Part shown: positions 46,495 to 55,512 of the stretch, piece by piece
How positions within the stretch are numbered: the stretch's first letter is position 1
Layout of the letters: every line of letters begins with the position of its first letter
Source of the DNA: Marinobacter psychrophilus
GTDB lineage: Bacteria; Pseudomonadota; Gammaproteobacteria; Pseudomonadales; Oleiphilaceae
Length of the DNA: 64,000 bases
Assembly (NCBI RefSeq): GCF_001043175.1
Contig: NZ_CP011494.1
Coordinates: 1,860,001 to 1,924,000, forward strand
Reading direction: 5' to 3'
The notes under the pieces: generated by a model
Database searches by the model: none
Told to the model about the DNA's origin: nothing
What the model saw: the letters and a program-made list of their open reading frames with translations, nothing else
Position numbers and translations under genes: made by a program

Positions 46495-47427
46495 GTGAGT
46501 CGCTATACCATTGTCTTACACCAACCGCTTTATCTCAGCGTTTTTGCAGCGCTTGTTGCTGTTGTTCTGTGGGCGATCGCGCCGCTGCTGGTGGATATCG
46601 CAAGTGCGGTGCCGCCGTTTCGGCTGGCAACAATTGCTCTGCTAAGTGGTGCTGTAGCAGCTTTGCCCATGACGTTGCGCAAACGCACAAAAGCGCGAAC
46701 GGATGTCAGGCAGGTAACGCTGCCGCTCAAGTGGAAATTGGTGATTTACGGACTGGTGCCGGCGCTGATTTTTGGCGCTGTGGTCGGTTATCTGGCGGGC
46801 ATGGGCAAGGCGCCCGCTGCCGAGGCCGCATTGATTACTTACACCTGGCCGATACTGTTTATTGTGCTTAGCCAGTGGCTGTTTCACCGACGCATTCCAT
46901 TGCCGGTCATCGTCGGGGCCGGTATTGCATTTTGTGGCGCAGCGGTTTTGATATCACCCGAGTCGCTGGGGGTAGGCGCTAGCGACCACTATGCCGGCTA
47001 TGCACTGGCACTGCTGGCCGCTTGTTGCTGGGCATTGTATTCGTGGATTTGTCAGGCGGCGCCGGTAGCGGTTGCACCTTTGATGCCATTGCTGTTTTTG
47101 GTTGCAGGCGCAGGCGCGGCAACCGCTGACACCTTGGCTGGAAGCACACCGGGAATGCCTTCCGGTAGCGCTTTGCTGGCCGGTATTGCTCTTGGCTTTG
47201 GGCCTTATGGGCTTGCTATGGTGGCTTGGGACCTGGCTTTGCGCACCGGGCCTACGGCGTTGATTGGCAGCCTGGCTTATGCGGTGCCGGTATTAGCTGC
47301 GGTGCTTTTGGTCGTTGCGGGTATTGCCGCCCCAGATTGGCGTTTACCGGTGGCGGCGTTACTGGTAGTGGCCGGCTCGGTGGTGGCGTCTATGAAATCT
47401 GGCCGCCAACAACCGGCTTCGAATTAA
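46495..47427 (+). CDS. EamA/DMT-family exporter (YddG-like)
   Basis: Ten-helix drug/metabolite transporter of 310 aa with two EamA repeats. AAEAALITYTWPILFIVLSQ (about 103-122) resembles the conserved segment of YddG-type amino-acid exporters. The start is GTG 46495 with GAGGGAG 8 nt upstream. It converges on yceI with a gap of 2 nt. The substrate is probably an amino acid or related small molecule; this is inferred only from the family. Confidence 0.84.
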   Translation: MSRYTIVLHQPLYLSVFAALVAVVLWAIAPLLVDIASAVPPFRLATIALLSGAVAALPMTLRKRTKARTDVRQVTLPLKWKLVIYGLVPALIFGAVVGYLAGMGKAPAAEAALITYTWPILFIVLSQWLFHRRIPLPVIVGAGIAFCGAAVLISPESLGVGASDHYAGYALALLAACCWALYSWICQAAPVAVAPLMPLLFLVAGAGAATADTLAGSTPGMPSGSALLAGIALGFGPYGLAMVAWDLALRTGPTALIGSLAYAVPVLAAVLLVVAGIAAPDWRLPVAALLVVAGSVVASMKSGRQQPASN

Positions 47428-47429
47428 CC

Positions 47430-48065
47430 CTATTGTTTGATGGCTTCAAAACCAAAGCGCAGGGTGACGTCGTCCCCCACCATGTCGCCATCAAGCCCGT
47501 AGGTCATACCCCATTCGCTGCGTTTCAGGTTGGTTTCGGCGCTGATGCCTAAGGTATATTCCTCGTGCCCAAACGGATAAACCGCAGATTTGTTGAGCGT
47601 TACGTCTAATACAACCGGATTGGTTTGCCCGAGCATAGCCAAGTCCCCGGTGACCTGGCCGGTGTTATCGCCGGTGGTGTTGAAATCGGTCACGGTAAAA
47701 ACGATGTCGGAGTGCTTGGAACTGTCGAGGAAGTCTTTGCTGGTGACATGCTCGTCGCGCTTTTTGTGATTGGTGAATACGCTGTTGCTTTTGAATATCA
47801 GCTTGCCGGAACTGAGCTCACGGGTTTCCTCGTCGTACACAAATTCTCCCTCTATCTCGCGGAACATACCCATCACCGGGGCGTAGCCGATGTGCATGAT
47901 TTCAAACACCATCGAAAAGTGCTCGTCATCGACCTTGAAGTTGGTCGGCTCGGCGTGAACAAGCGGGGCTGAAGCCAAACAAACAGGCACTAGAACAGCG
48001 GTAGCAATTCGGCGCAAGGATAGGACAGCGATTCCGGAAGTACGGTTTTTCTCAGTGTGTGTCAT
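47430..48065 (-). CDS. YceI-family periplasmic lipocalin-like protein
   Basis: 211 aa; signal peptide (about 1-38, longer than usual, ending LVHAEP), then a YceI beta-barrel (about 42-208) that binds isoprenoid-type lipids such as polyprenyl quinones in known members. Landmarks include FSMVFEIMHIGYAPVMGMF and DGDMVGDDVTLRFGFEA. GGAGAG precedes the ATG, which overlaps the end of the CDP-alcohol phosphatidyltransferase gene by 14 nt, so the two are coupled. Confidence 0.87.
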   Translation of the reverse strand: MTHTEKNRTSGIAVLSLRRIATAVLVPVCLASAPLVHAEPTNFKVDDEHFSMVFEIMHIGYAPVMGMFREIEGEFVYDEETRELSSGKLIFKSNSVFTNHKKRDEHVTSKDFLDSSKHSDIVFTVTDFNTTGDNTGQVTGDLAMLGQTNPVVLDVTLNKSAVYPFGHEEYTLGISAETNLKRSEWGMTYGLDGDMVGDDVTLRFGFEAIKQ

Positions 48066-48807
48066 GTTGTTCTCTCCGTTGATAGAGCCAATATACGTCT
48101 AGGAAAAACGACCAGGTTAACAGTAACAGCGCCGTTGCCAGCGACACGCTGACGAGCAGGGAAGGCGCTGGCGGCACAATCGCCACCATTAGCGTGACAA
48201 TCTGCCATACGCAGACTGTCTTGCGGCGGAAGCTCGGCGGCAGCGGCTGGTTAATCCAGGGCAGAATCCAGGCAGCCACTACAAATCCATAGCGCATCAG
48301 GCCCAGTGCCATTACCCAGGCGCCAGCTTTGCCAATGGCGAAAACCATCAGGCACAGGCCGAGAATTAATAGCGCGTCCAGTTCCATATCGAATCTGGCG
48401 CCGAACTCACTGGTGCTGTGGGTGCGCCGCGCTAACTGACCGTCTACGCCGTCCAGTATCAGTGCCAACAATGCCGCAACGGCATACCACCAAAGGCGGT
48501 TAACCGACAGTTCAGCACCTGCGGCCACAGCGCAGGCAATGGCCACCAATACAATGATCACGCAACCGCGTAGCAGAGTTGTCCGGTTGGCCCATCCAAA
48601 ATTTTGGTGTCGCGGCCAGCGTGTTAGCACACTCGTCATAATGGCGGCATAAAGAATGATGGTTACCGTAGTGGCCAGTGTGGCTGCGCCAACCTGGGTT
48701 GAGGCAACAGGCGAAATCACCAGTGCACACAAAGCCACCAGCACAACGGCACTCCACAACAGGTCCATCCATGGCGCAAGGCCTTGCACCCGAGGTGCTG
48801 AATTCAT
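48052..48807 (-). CDS. CDP-alcohol phosphatidyltransferase-family membrane protein
   Basis: 251 aa, six helices. The catalytic motif is complete: D-x2-DG-x2-AR-x8-G-x3-D-x3-D (DGVDGQLARR then GARFDMELD). Family enzymes transfer a phospho-alcohol from a CDP-alcohol to an acceptor alcohol. It is divergent from the MDR dehydrogenase gene across 64 bp and, with the genes to its right, forms a conserved-looking biosynthetic cluster. Acceptor unknown; it is not PgsA, which is encoded at 61589. Confidence 0.83.
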   Translation of the reverse strand: MNSAPRVQGLAPWMDLLWSAVVLVALCALVISPVASTQVGAATLATTVTIILYAAIMTSVLTRWPRHQNFGWANRTTLLRGCVIIVLVAIACAVAAGAELSVNRLWWYAVAALLALILDGVDGQLARRTHSTSEFGARFDMELDALLILGLCLMVFAIGKAGAWVMALGLMRYGFVVAAWILPWINQPLPPSFRRKTVCVWQIVTLMVAIVPPAPSLLVSVSLATALLLLTWSFFLDVYWLYQRREQHDTH

Positions 48808-48871
48808 CAGTGAACTCCGTTAATAATTCTGTAGACTGTTTGGCATTTAGTATAGACACAAGGAGTATTGG

Positions 48872-49885
48872 ATGAGTTCCACAAATGATGGCTCATCGCA
48901 CGCTGCGACACGGGCATTCTGGACGACCGCCGCTGGCGAAGGGAAAATACTGGACACGGCTTTGAGTGACCCGGCAGGCACGAGTGCGGCCACGACCGAC
49001 ACTGAGGTAACCGTGCAATCGTTGTACTCAGGTGTCAGCCGTGGCACTGAATCTCTGGTATTTCATGGCCGAGTGCCTGCCAGCGAGCACCAGAGTATGC
49101 GCGCACCTTTTCAGCAGGGAGATTTCCCTTGGCCCGTTAAATACGGCTACGCCAATGTTGGCCGAGTTGTCAGTGGCCCCGAGGGACTAGCCGGCAAGAC
49201 GGTATTTTGTCTGTACCCTCATCAACAACGTTATAAAGTGCCTGCTTCGGCTGTAACGCCTTTGCCGCCGGGGTTACCGGCCGCTCGTGCAATATTGGCA
49301 GCCAATATGGAGACCGCTGTAAATGGCCTTTGGGATGCCATGCCCGGCGTGGGCGACCGCATTGCGGTGGTGGGTTTGGGTGTTGTTGGCTTGCTGGTAG
49401 CCTGGTTAGCCAGCCGCATACCCGGAACCCACGTCGTCGCTCTGGATATCAACTCTGGTCGCGAGGCGGTGGCGCGTAAGCTGGGCTTGAACTTCGCCAG
49501 CCAAAGCAGCTTTGATGATTTTGACCTGGTGATTCACGCCAGCGGCCAAAGTGCCGGCTTGGCGACAGCCCTTGGCCTGGCTGGTCCTGAAGCAACGGTG
49601 GTGGAAATGAGCTGGTACGGCGATCAGCCCGTCATCGCACCCCTGGGCGCGGCCTTTCATCCCCGCCGCCTGACCCTGAAATCCAGCCAGGTGGGCGGGA
49701 TTAGCCCGCTCCGCCAGCCGCGCTGGGATTATCGTCGGCGCCTGATACTCGCTCTGGACTTGCTGCAAGATCCGGTGTTAGACGCTCTGATCAGCGCAGA
49801 AACCCCGTTCGAGCAAATGCCGCAAACCATGGCGCAAATTCTTGCCCCGGGTGATGATACTTTATGCCATCGAATTCGTTATTAG
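48872..49885 (+). CDS. zinc-less MDR-type dehydrogenase
   Basis: 337 aa medium-chain dehydrogenase fold with Rossmann motif GLGVVG (about 168-173) and ALDINSGRE. The catalytic-zinc Cys is replaced (LYSGVSRGTESLVFHG where CGTD would be) and the four-Cys structural lobe is missing, so it is not a classical zinc alcohol dehydrogenase. The pattern resembles BchC-like dehydrogenases. It precedes a pterin-synthase-like gene by 68 nt. Probably reduces or oxidises a hydroxyl or keto group on an unknown intermediate. Confidence 0.8.
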   Translation: MSSTNDGSSHAATRAFWTTAAGEGKILDTALSDPAGTSAATTDTEVTVQSLYSGVSRGTESLVFHGRVPASEHQSMRAPFQQGDFPWPVKYGYANVGRVVSGPEGLAGKTVFCLYPHQQRYKVPASAVTPLPPGLPAARAILAANMETAVNGLWDAMPGVGDRIAVVGLGVVGLLVAWLASRIPGTHVVALDINSGREAVARKLGLNFASQSSFDDFDLVIHASGQSAGLATALGLAGPEATVVEMSWYGDQPVIAPLGAAFHPRRLTLKSSQVGGISPLRQPRWDYRRRLILALDLLQDPVLDALISAETPFEQMPQTMAQILAPGDDTLCHRIRY

Positions 49886-49953
49886 TCATAGCCCTTTATA
49901 GGCAGCTCTGCACAGATGCTTACTCACATTATGTTTTGCCAAAGGAGATTTAA

Positions 49954-50352
49954 ATGTACAGCCTGACCGTTCGTGATCACATCATGATTGCCCACAGTTT
50001 TAATGGCGAAATTTTTGGGCCGGCCCAGAAAACCCACGGCGCCACTTATATTGTTGACGTTAGTTTTGAGCGTAAGACGCTCGACCACGACGACTTGATT
50101 GTGGACATTGGCCTGGCTTCAGAGCAGTTGAAAGCACTGCTGGCGGAGTTCAACATGAAAAATCTGGACGACGTGGAGGAATTCAAGGGCCGCAACACCA
50201 CCACCGAATTTATGGCAAAGGTTATATTTGAACGACTTGCAGCGGCGATTCGAGCCGGCCAACTGGGTGAGTCAGGCAGGGGTGTTGAACGCCTGAAGGT
50301 AACCTTGGCGGAATCCCATATTGCCTGGGCCAGCTACCATGGCGACATTTGA
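49954..50352 (+). CDS. 6-pyruvoyl-tetrahydropterin synthase/QueD-like protein with altered active site
   Basis: 132 aa in the PTPS/QueD fold: AHSF (His14), GRNTTTEFMAK and the C-terminal VTLAESH (Glu120). Classical members have three zinc histidines (one plus an HGH pair) and a catalytic Cys. Here the pair reads HGA (His28, Ala30) and the whole protein has no cysteine. It must therefore bind metal differently or catalyse a different step. I recall similar HGA-type homologues next to MDR and RibD genes in other proteobacteria. AAGGAG precedes the ATG; the next gene overlaps by 14 nt. Confidence 0.78.
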   Translation: MYSLTVRDHIMIAHSFNGEIFGPAQKTHGATYIVDVSFERKTLDHDDLIVDIGLASEQLKALLAEFNMKNLDDVEEFKGRNTTTEFMAKVIFERLAAAIRAGQLGESGRGVERLKVTLAESHIAWASYHGDI

Positions 50353-52300
50353 GTCCAGCCACGAACTGCTGTTTGTCGTACCGGGTGATCCGCAACAGAA
50401 CACCGGTGGTTATCGCTACGTACGCGAGTTAGTAGCCGCGCTCAACCAAGCCGTCGTGTTAAATCAGCCAGGTATAAGCGCACGGATAGCGGGGTTGCCA
50501 GGCCAGTTTCCGCAGCCCGACACGGTGGCACTAACGGCCATGAACGAGTTGCTTGCGAGTGCGGCAGAACAGTCTTGGGTGGTGCTCGATGGACTTGCCA
50601 TGAGCGCCATGCCAGAAATACTGGAAGCTCACCGGTCCCGGCTCAATCTGGTCGCGTTGATTCACCATCCGTTGGCTGATGAAACTGACCTGAGCTCGCA
50701 GCAGCAAGCGAGGTTTTTTGCCGCTGAAAAGCGGGCGCTGGCGGCGGTGCCCCACGTTGTGACCACCAGCCGCTTTACCGCAGAACGCCTTCGGGACTTT
50801 GGCGTAGCGTCAGACCGAATCCATATTGCTGAACCGGGTGTTGAAAAGCGTGCGTCTGGTGCGCCGGAACATTCTGCCAATGGCACGGCTGACGTTGCAA
50901 AAACGATACGGCTGTTATGCGTGGCACAATTGTCACCGCGTAAGGCCCAGCATCAGTTGGTAGAGGCTCTTTCCGGGTTGAAAGAGTTGCCATGGCAGTG
51001 TGTTCTGGTAGGCGCCTGTGATCGCAATCCGCACTACGCCGAGCAGGTGCGCCAGCAGATTCAGCGGGCCGGTTTGTGTTCGCGTATTTCGCTAACCGGT
51101 GAAGTGGACGGCGATGCGCTGGCAACGCTGTACAACAATGCCGATGTCTTTGTATTGCCGTCGCTGTATGAAGGTTATGGCATGGTGATTGATGAAGCAC
51201 TGGGTGTCGGTTTACCGATTATTTCCTCCAACGGTGGCGCGTTATTACACACCGCCGATCGCCCCGGCGTTGCGATGTACAACGCGGGGGATGTGGCAGC
51301 GTTGCGTGAACGTTTGGGTGGTTGGATAACCAACCCTGACGTTCTGGCGCAAGCCCGCCTAAGGGCTGAGTCCGAGTCGCTGCGTGTGCGCACTTGGGCT
51401 GATACAGCCGCCGCTTTTAAGGCCGCGCTAACCGACTTTCAGAGCCGTCACCCGCATACCGAGTTCAGCGCTGACTGGCTCAGCCTGCGACAGCCGGCGG
51501 ACTATAAGGCGCGGTCGCAAAATCTCAACGCCATGCTGCGTGATTGGCTACAACAGAAATCGGGAGACCAAATAAGGCCTCAGCCGCCAACGCTGGTCGA
51601 CCTGGGTACCGGGCTGGGGTCTAATGTCGGGTATTTGGTTAAGGTACTTGATAAACCGCAGAAGTGGCTTTTGATCGACCAAGACACGGGTCTGTTGGCC
51701 GCCGCCGTGGCACGACTAGAGCCGTTGGGCCTGAGCGTTGAGCCTCGGGCTTTACAGCTGTTACCACAAACGTTTGCCGGGCTACTCCCCGCGGACACGC
51801 GCCTGGTGACCGCATCGGCGCTGATTGACCTTGTGTCGGCTCAATGGTTGCAGGCGTTGGTAGAAGAAGTCGCGGACAAACGCGCGGCCCTATTGGTCGT
51901 GTTGAGCTACGCTGGACGCTTCGATCTTAGCCCTCGGCACCCTGATGACGATCTGCTGCGCGTACTGGTGAATCAACACCAGCACGGCGATAAAGGCCTG
52001 GGAGCGGCGCTGGGGCCAAGCGCCACTGCAGCATTGACCGCAGAACTGCAAAGCTGTGGTTATGAGGTGCACATTGCCGCCAGTGACTGGCAGCTGGGTG
52101 AAGGTGAGGGTGAAAAGCATGCTGAGCTGGCGCGTCAACTGATGCACGGCTGGGTTAATGCCGCCATCCAGCAGGACTTGGATCAGAGCACACGTTTAAA
52201 GGTCTGGCTTGACGCCAGAGAACGGCAGCTGGCCGCAGGGGCGTTGCGCATTACTGTGTGTCATGAAGATCTGCTCGCGTTGCCGTCAAGGGCTGGGTAG
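50339..52300 (+). CDS. GT4-type glycosyltransferase fused to a SAM methyltransferase
   Basis: 653 aa. Residues about 1-370 form a GT-B glycosyltransferase (family 4 type) with NTGGYRYVRELVAAL, LCVAQLSPRKAQHQLVEAL and the nucleotide-sugar motif SLYEGYGMVIDEALGVGLP (E-x7-E). Residues about 385-640 form a class I methyltransferase with motif LVDLGTGLGSNVGYL. ATG 50339 overlaps the pterin-synthase-like gene by 14 nt, so they are translationally coupled. It would glycosylate and methylate the cluster's product. Confidence 0.83.
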   Translation: MATFESSHELLFVVPGDPQQNTGGYRYVRELVAALNQAVVLNQPGISARIAGLPGQFPQPDTVALTAMNELLASAAEQSWVVLDGLAMSAMPEILEAHRSRLNLVALIHHPLADETDLSSQQQARFFAAEKRALAAVPHVVTTSRFTAERLRDFGVASDRIHIAEPGVEKRASGAPEHSANGTADVAKTIRLLCVAQLSPRKAQHQLVEALSGLKELPWQCVLVGACDRNPHYAEQVRQQIQRAGLCSRISLTGEVDGDALATLYNNADVFVLPSLYEGYGMVIDEALGVGLPIISSNGGALLHTADRPGVAMYNAGDVAALRERLGGWITNPDVLAQARLRAESESLRVRTWADTAAAFKAALTDFQSRHPHTEFSADWLSLRQPADYKARSQNLNAMLRDWLQQKSGDQIRPQPPTLVDLGTGLGSNVGYLVKVLDKPQKWLLIDQDTGLLAAAVARLEPLGLSVEPRALQLLPQTFAGLLPADTRLVTASALIDLVSAQWLQALVEEVADKRAALLVVLSYAGRFDLSPRHPDDDLLRVLVNQHQHGDKGLGAALGPSATAALTAELQSCGYEVHIAASDWQLGEGEGEKHAELARQLMHGWVNAAIQQDLDQSTRLKVWLDARERQLAAGALRITVCHEDLLALPSRAG

Positions 52301-52305
52301 CCAAT

Positions 52306-53253
52306 ATGTCTGCTACGGCAAAAACGGGCGTATGGGGTACCGCGGCTTGGCGCTGGCTGGCGAGTGCAATTTTGCTTGGCGCACTTTTCTTGTTGGTGGA
52401 TACCACGGCTTTGTGGCGTGAGCTGCAACGAATTCCACTCTGGGTGGTGCTACCGGCCGTTGTACTTAGTGCGGTTCAGGTTGTCCTTTCTTCCTGGCGC
52501 TGGCGTTACACCGGTAAACGCCTCGGTTTGAGCATCGGCGTAGGTGATGCGGTGCAGGAGTATTACCTGGCCACGTTTATAAACCAGGTTTTGCCCGGTG
52601 GCGTTCTGGGGGATGTGAACCGTGCGTTTCGCCACGGTGTCAAAGCCGGCAAGCGACAAAAAGCGGCCCACGCGGTGGTGATTGAAAGGCTGTCTGGGCA
52701 ACTGGTTTTAGCGCTGGTGGTTGGGCTGGGCCTGATCGTGCTTTGGCAGGCAAACGTGTTCAAACCATCGCTGGCGGGCTCTTCCGCAGCAATCGGCTGG
52801 CTGCCCATGGTTTTGCTGCTGGCAGTAGCAGGTGGTTTGCTGTTGTTGCGGTTTTACAACGCCCGGTTCAAGGCTTATCTGCTGGCCTTGCGTGATGATG
52901 TACACCAAGCTTTGTTCCGTTGGCCAGCTTTGCCGTTGCAGCTGATGTCGTCGTTGTTGGTTGTGGCCAGCTATCTTGCGGTTTTTTTATTGCTGGCGGT
53001 GGCTGCGGATTACGTCAACACAGCCGCTGCAGCGGCTGTGCTTCTGGCGCTGTGTACTGTGTTATTACTGAGTATGATCGTTCCACTGACCGTGGCGGGT
53101 TGGGGTATACGCGAAGGCGCCGCGGCTTTGCTGTGGCCGCTGGCGGGGTTGCCGGCAGAGCAGGGCGTGGCGCTCAGTGTCGGCTACGGTGCGTTGATGT
53201 TTATCGGCAGTTGCCCAGGCGTTCTGGTGCTGTTTAAGGGCCGCCGTGGTTAA
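52306..53253 (+). CDS. lysylphosphatidylglycerol-synthase-TM/flippase-like membrane protein
   Basis: 315 aa with about eight helices, in the LPG_synthase_TM (UPF0104) family; ATFINQVLPGGVLGDVNRAFRH (about 87-108) and MIVPLTVAGWGIREGAAAL (about 256-274) are family blocks. No synthase domain is attached, so export or flipping of a lipid-linked product is the likelier role. It starts 5 nt after the glycosyltransferase gene and ends overlapping the RibD-like gene (opposite strand) by 20 nt. Confidence 0.8.
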   Translation: MSATAKTGVWGTAAWRWLASAILLGALFLLVDTTALWRELQRIPLWVVLPAVVLSAVQVVLSSWRWRYTGKRLGLSIGVGDAVQEYYLATFINQVLPGGVLGDVNRAFRHGVKAGKRQKAAHAVVIERLSGQLVLALVVGLGLIVLWQANVFKPSLAGSSAAIGWLPMVLLLAVAGGLLLLRFYNARFKAYLLALRDDVHQALFRWPALPLQLMSSLLVVASYLAVFLLLAVAADYVNTAAAAAVLLALCTVLLLSMIVPLTVAGWGIREGAAALLWPLAGLPAEQGVALSVGYGALMFIGSCPGVLVLFKGRRG

Positions 53254-54139
53254 CGTTGAATTCCAGAGCAAACAGCATGTCAGAACCCAGGTTGACCATG
53301 GTTGCCCGCGGCCGCAGCGCGTCGTCAAGTTGATCAATCTCGGGCAGTGTAAACGCTGGCCGACCGCTACCGATGATCATGGGCGCCACCATCACGTGCA
53401 ATCGGTCTAGCAATTGCGCGTGCAGAAATGCGGACACAGTCACTCCGCCACCTTCTATGAATATTTTGTGCAAACCAAAGTCTGCCAGCACCGCTAGTAT
53501 CTGTGCGGGGCAAACGGGTTGCTGGTTATGACCCAGGCACGGAACTTCTAGAACACTCGTTAACTCTTGCAGCCTTGGTTTCGGGCCGGGTTGGTAATCA
53601 CCGGCGATCAGCCGAAGTGTTGGCGCTGCGTTATCGGTAAACAGATGGTGGCTGGCGGGCACACGGCGGCGACGGTCGATAACCACCCGTACCGGATTGT
53701 CACCAGAGGTGCGTCTGACCGTAAGCTGGGGGTTGTCGGCCACGGCCGTCCCTGCGCCCACCACAACCGCATCTGATAACGCCCTTATGCGGTGTAAGTG
53801 GACAATGCCATCATCACCATTAATGAATCGTGAATGGCCGCTCACCGTGGCGATACGGCCGTCCAGGCTCTGTCCTAATTGGCCGATAACCGATGTGGTC
53901 TGGCCGTCTGCCAGTGGGCTTACCAAAGGTAAAAATAAATCAAACAGCTGTTGTGCCTGTTCGTTGGCAGGGCGTAACAAACGCCAGTTTCCGTCGTCTT
54001 CAGACAAAGCGAGCGCGGGTTCTGTGCTGTTCGGAACCGACAAAATAATGTTGGCACAATCCCGTGCCTGCAAAATAAGTTGCCAGGCTGAGTGGGTGTC
54101 CAGAAGTGGAGATTCTATAGCCAGTCTATCCATAGCCAT
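53234..54139 (-). CDS. RibD C-terminal-type (pyrimidine) reductase
   Basis: 301 aa: a 70-residue N-terminal extension, then a RibD_C/dihydrofolate-reductase-like domain (about 75-300) with GQLGQSLDGRIATVSGHSRF, VVGAGTAVADNPQLTVR and FIEGGGVTVSAFL. The deaminase domain of bifunctional RibD is absent. The enzyme would reduce a pyrimidine or pteridine-like ribosyl intermediate with NADPH. It converges on the flippase-like gene and completes the cluster with the pterin-synthase-like protein. Confidence 0.82.
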   Translation of the reverse strand: MAMDRLAIESPLLDTHSAWQLILQARDCANIILSVPNSTEPALALSEDDGNWRLLRPANEQAQQLFDLFLPLVSPLADGQTTSVIGQLGQSLDGRIATVSGHSRFINGDDGIVHLHRIRALSDAVVVGAGTAVADNPQLTVRRTSGDNPVRVVIDRRRRVPASHHLFTDNAAPTLRLIAGDYQPGPKPRLQELTSVLEVPCLGHNQQPVCPAQILAVLADFGLHKIFIEGGGVTVSAFLHAQLLDRLHVMVAPMIIGSGRPAFTLPEIDQLDDALRPRATMVNLGSDMLFALEFNVNHGGP

Positions 54140-54200
54140 TCGGTCCGGTTGCGTTGGCTGTATCTAAACAGGGAAAGCGTGCAAGGTACACCCGCCCCGG

Positions 54201-55148
54201 TTAAATAATGCCGGAACTGCGCAAAACAAATACCCCGAGTGTCACGGTCACACTGGCAAGCAAAGTGGTCAGCCCGATAATGTTCGCAGCTAGGCGGTCG
54301 TTCCCTCCTAACGCTTTAACCATTACAAAACTGGCTGCCGCCGTTGGGCTGGCGAAAAACACGAACAGTAAGCCCAGTTCTGCGCCGCGAAAACCCCAAA
54401 GCCATGCCGCCGTTGTGGCCAGTGCAGGAAGCGTTACCATTTTCATCAGGCTGGCGCCCATCGCCGTGCGGCTGTCGGTGCGAATAGAGCGCAGTGATAC
54501 GGTAGCGCCAATGCACATAAGTGCCAGAGGTAACGTGAGAGACGCAAAGTAATCCCCAGATGTCATTACCCAAGCGGGCAGTTGCAGATTCAACGCGGCG
54601 ACTGGAATGGCAATAACCACCGAAATGATCAGTGGATTGTGCAGAATATCATGGAGGATTTTTCTTGGGCTGGCGCTTTGGCCGTGCTGATAGGCCAACA
54701 GCACCACTACCGACAAAATGTTGTAGGAAATAATCACCAGGCCCAACAGAATGCCGCCGGCAGACAAACCATAATCGCCGTAAAGATTGGCCGCCAGCGC
54801 CAGTCCCACGATGCCACAGTTGCCGCGGAATGCCCCCTGCACAAACACGCCGCGGTCTTCCCGACGAACGCGGAAGTGCGCCCAAATCCACGCTAACCCG
54901 AAGCTGCCAAGGGTCGCCAACAAAAAGAACACAAGCAAACTGGGGTTTAAGGCGGTGCTCAGATCTGCCCGGGTAATGCTTAGAAAGATCAGCGTTGGCA
55001 ATGTTGCTTTGAACACCAGGGCGGAAGCGGTATTGACGAACGCGTCGTCTATCCAGTTAACGCGGCGCAGCCCCATGCCAATAAAAACCATGATGAAGAC
55101 AGGCAGTGTGGTTTCGAGGGTTTGGGCAAAGGTGTTCAGCAACTCCAT
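54201..55148 (-). CDS. AEC-family (auxin-efflux carrier-like) transporter
   Basis: 315 aa, ten helices in two inverted halves (LVFKATLPTLIFLSITRADL, GAFRGNCGIVGLALAANLYG and FFASPTAAASFVMVKALGGN). AEC proteins move organic acids, amino acids or auxin-like molecules across the inner membrane. It stands upstream of azlCD in a minus-strand run but is separated from them by about 20 nt of untranslated DNA. The substrate is unknown. Confidence 0.84.
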   Translation of the reverse strand: MELLNTFAQTLETTLPVFIMVFIGMGLRRVNWIDDAFVNTASALVFKATLPTLIFLSITRADLSTALNPSLLVFFLLATLGSFGLAWIWAHFRVRREDRGVFVQGAFRGNCGIVGLALAANLYGDYGLSAGGILLGLVIISYNILSVVVLLAYQHGQSASPRKILHDILHNPLIISVVIAIPVAALNLQLPAWVMTSGDYFASLTLPLALMCIGATVSLRSIRTDSRTAMGASLMKMVTLPALATTAAWLWGFRGAELGLLFVFFASPTAAASFVMVKALGGNDRLAANIIGLTTLLASVTVTLGVFVLRSSGII

Positions 55149-55167
55149 AACGGTGCTTTCCTATTAT

Positions 55168-55512
55168 TCAGAACAGGCCGGCCTGTTGAATGGCCATATA
55201 CGGAAGTGTGCCCGCAGCAATAGACAGCAGAGCGTTGCGGCGCCAAAAGTGAACCAGAACCACCAGGGCGCCGGGGATTAGCGCATCCAGACCAATCACT
55301 GGTAAAGACCATGTTGCCGAGCGTTGTAAAAAAACGATAGCCAGCAACGCCATAACAGCGGCGGGTAGATAGCGCCCCAAGTGTTTGATGAGAGGGTGCT
55401 CAGTATGGCGCTCGAAAAAAACAAACGGAATGATGCGGGTGGCAAAGGTTGCCAGCACCGTCACCGCTATAAAGCTGGACAGATAGTAGTTTTGAAACAG
55501 GTTCTCAACCAT
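55168..55512 (-). CDS. azlD: AzlD-family branched-chain amino-acid exporter subunit
   Basis: 114 aa with three or four helices, the small subunit of the AzlCD/YgaZH branched-chain amino-acid exporter. Landmarks are ATRIIPFVFFERHTEHPLIKHLGRYLPAAVMALLAI. ATG 55512 overlaps the azlC stop by 8 nt (ATGGTTGA), which is typical; the frame extends further upstream but only inside azlC. Confidence 0.87.
   Translation of the reverse strand: MVENLFQNYYLSSFIAVTVLATFATRIIPFVFFERHTEHPLIKHLGRYLPAAVMALLAIVFLQRSATWSLPVIGLDALIPGALVVLVHFWRRNALLSIAAGTLPYMAIQQAGLF

Noticed and set aside
54787..55281. 164-codon plus-strand frame opposite the AEC transporter gene
   Set aside because: Antisense shadow; the opposite strand encodes a clear ten-helix transporter.
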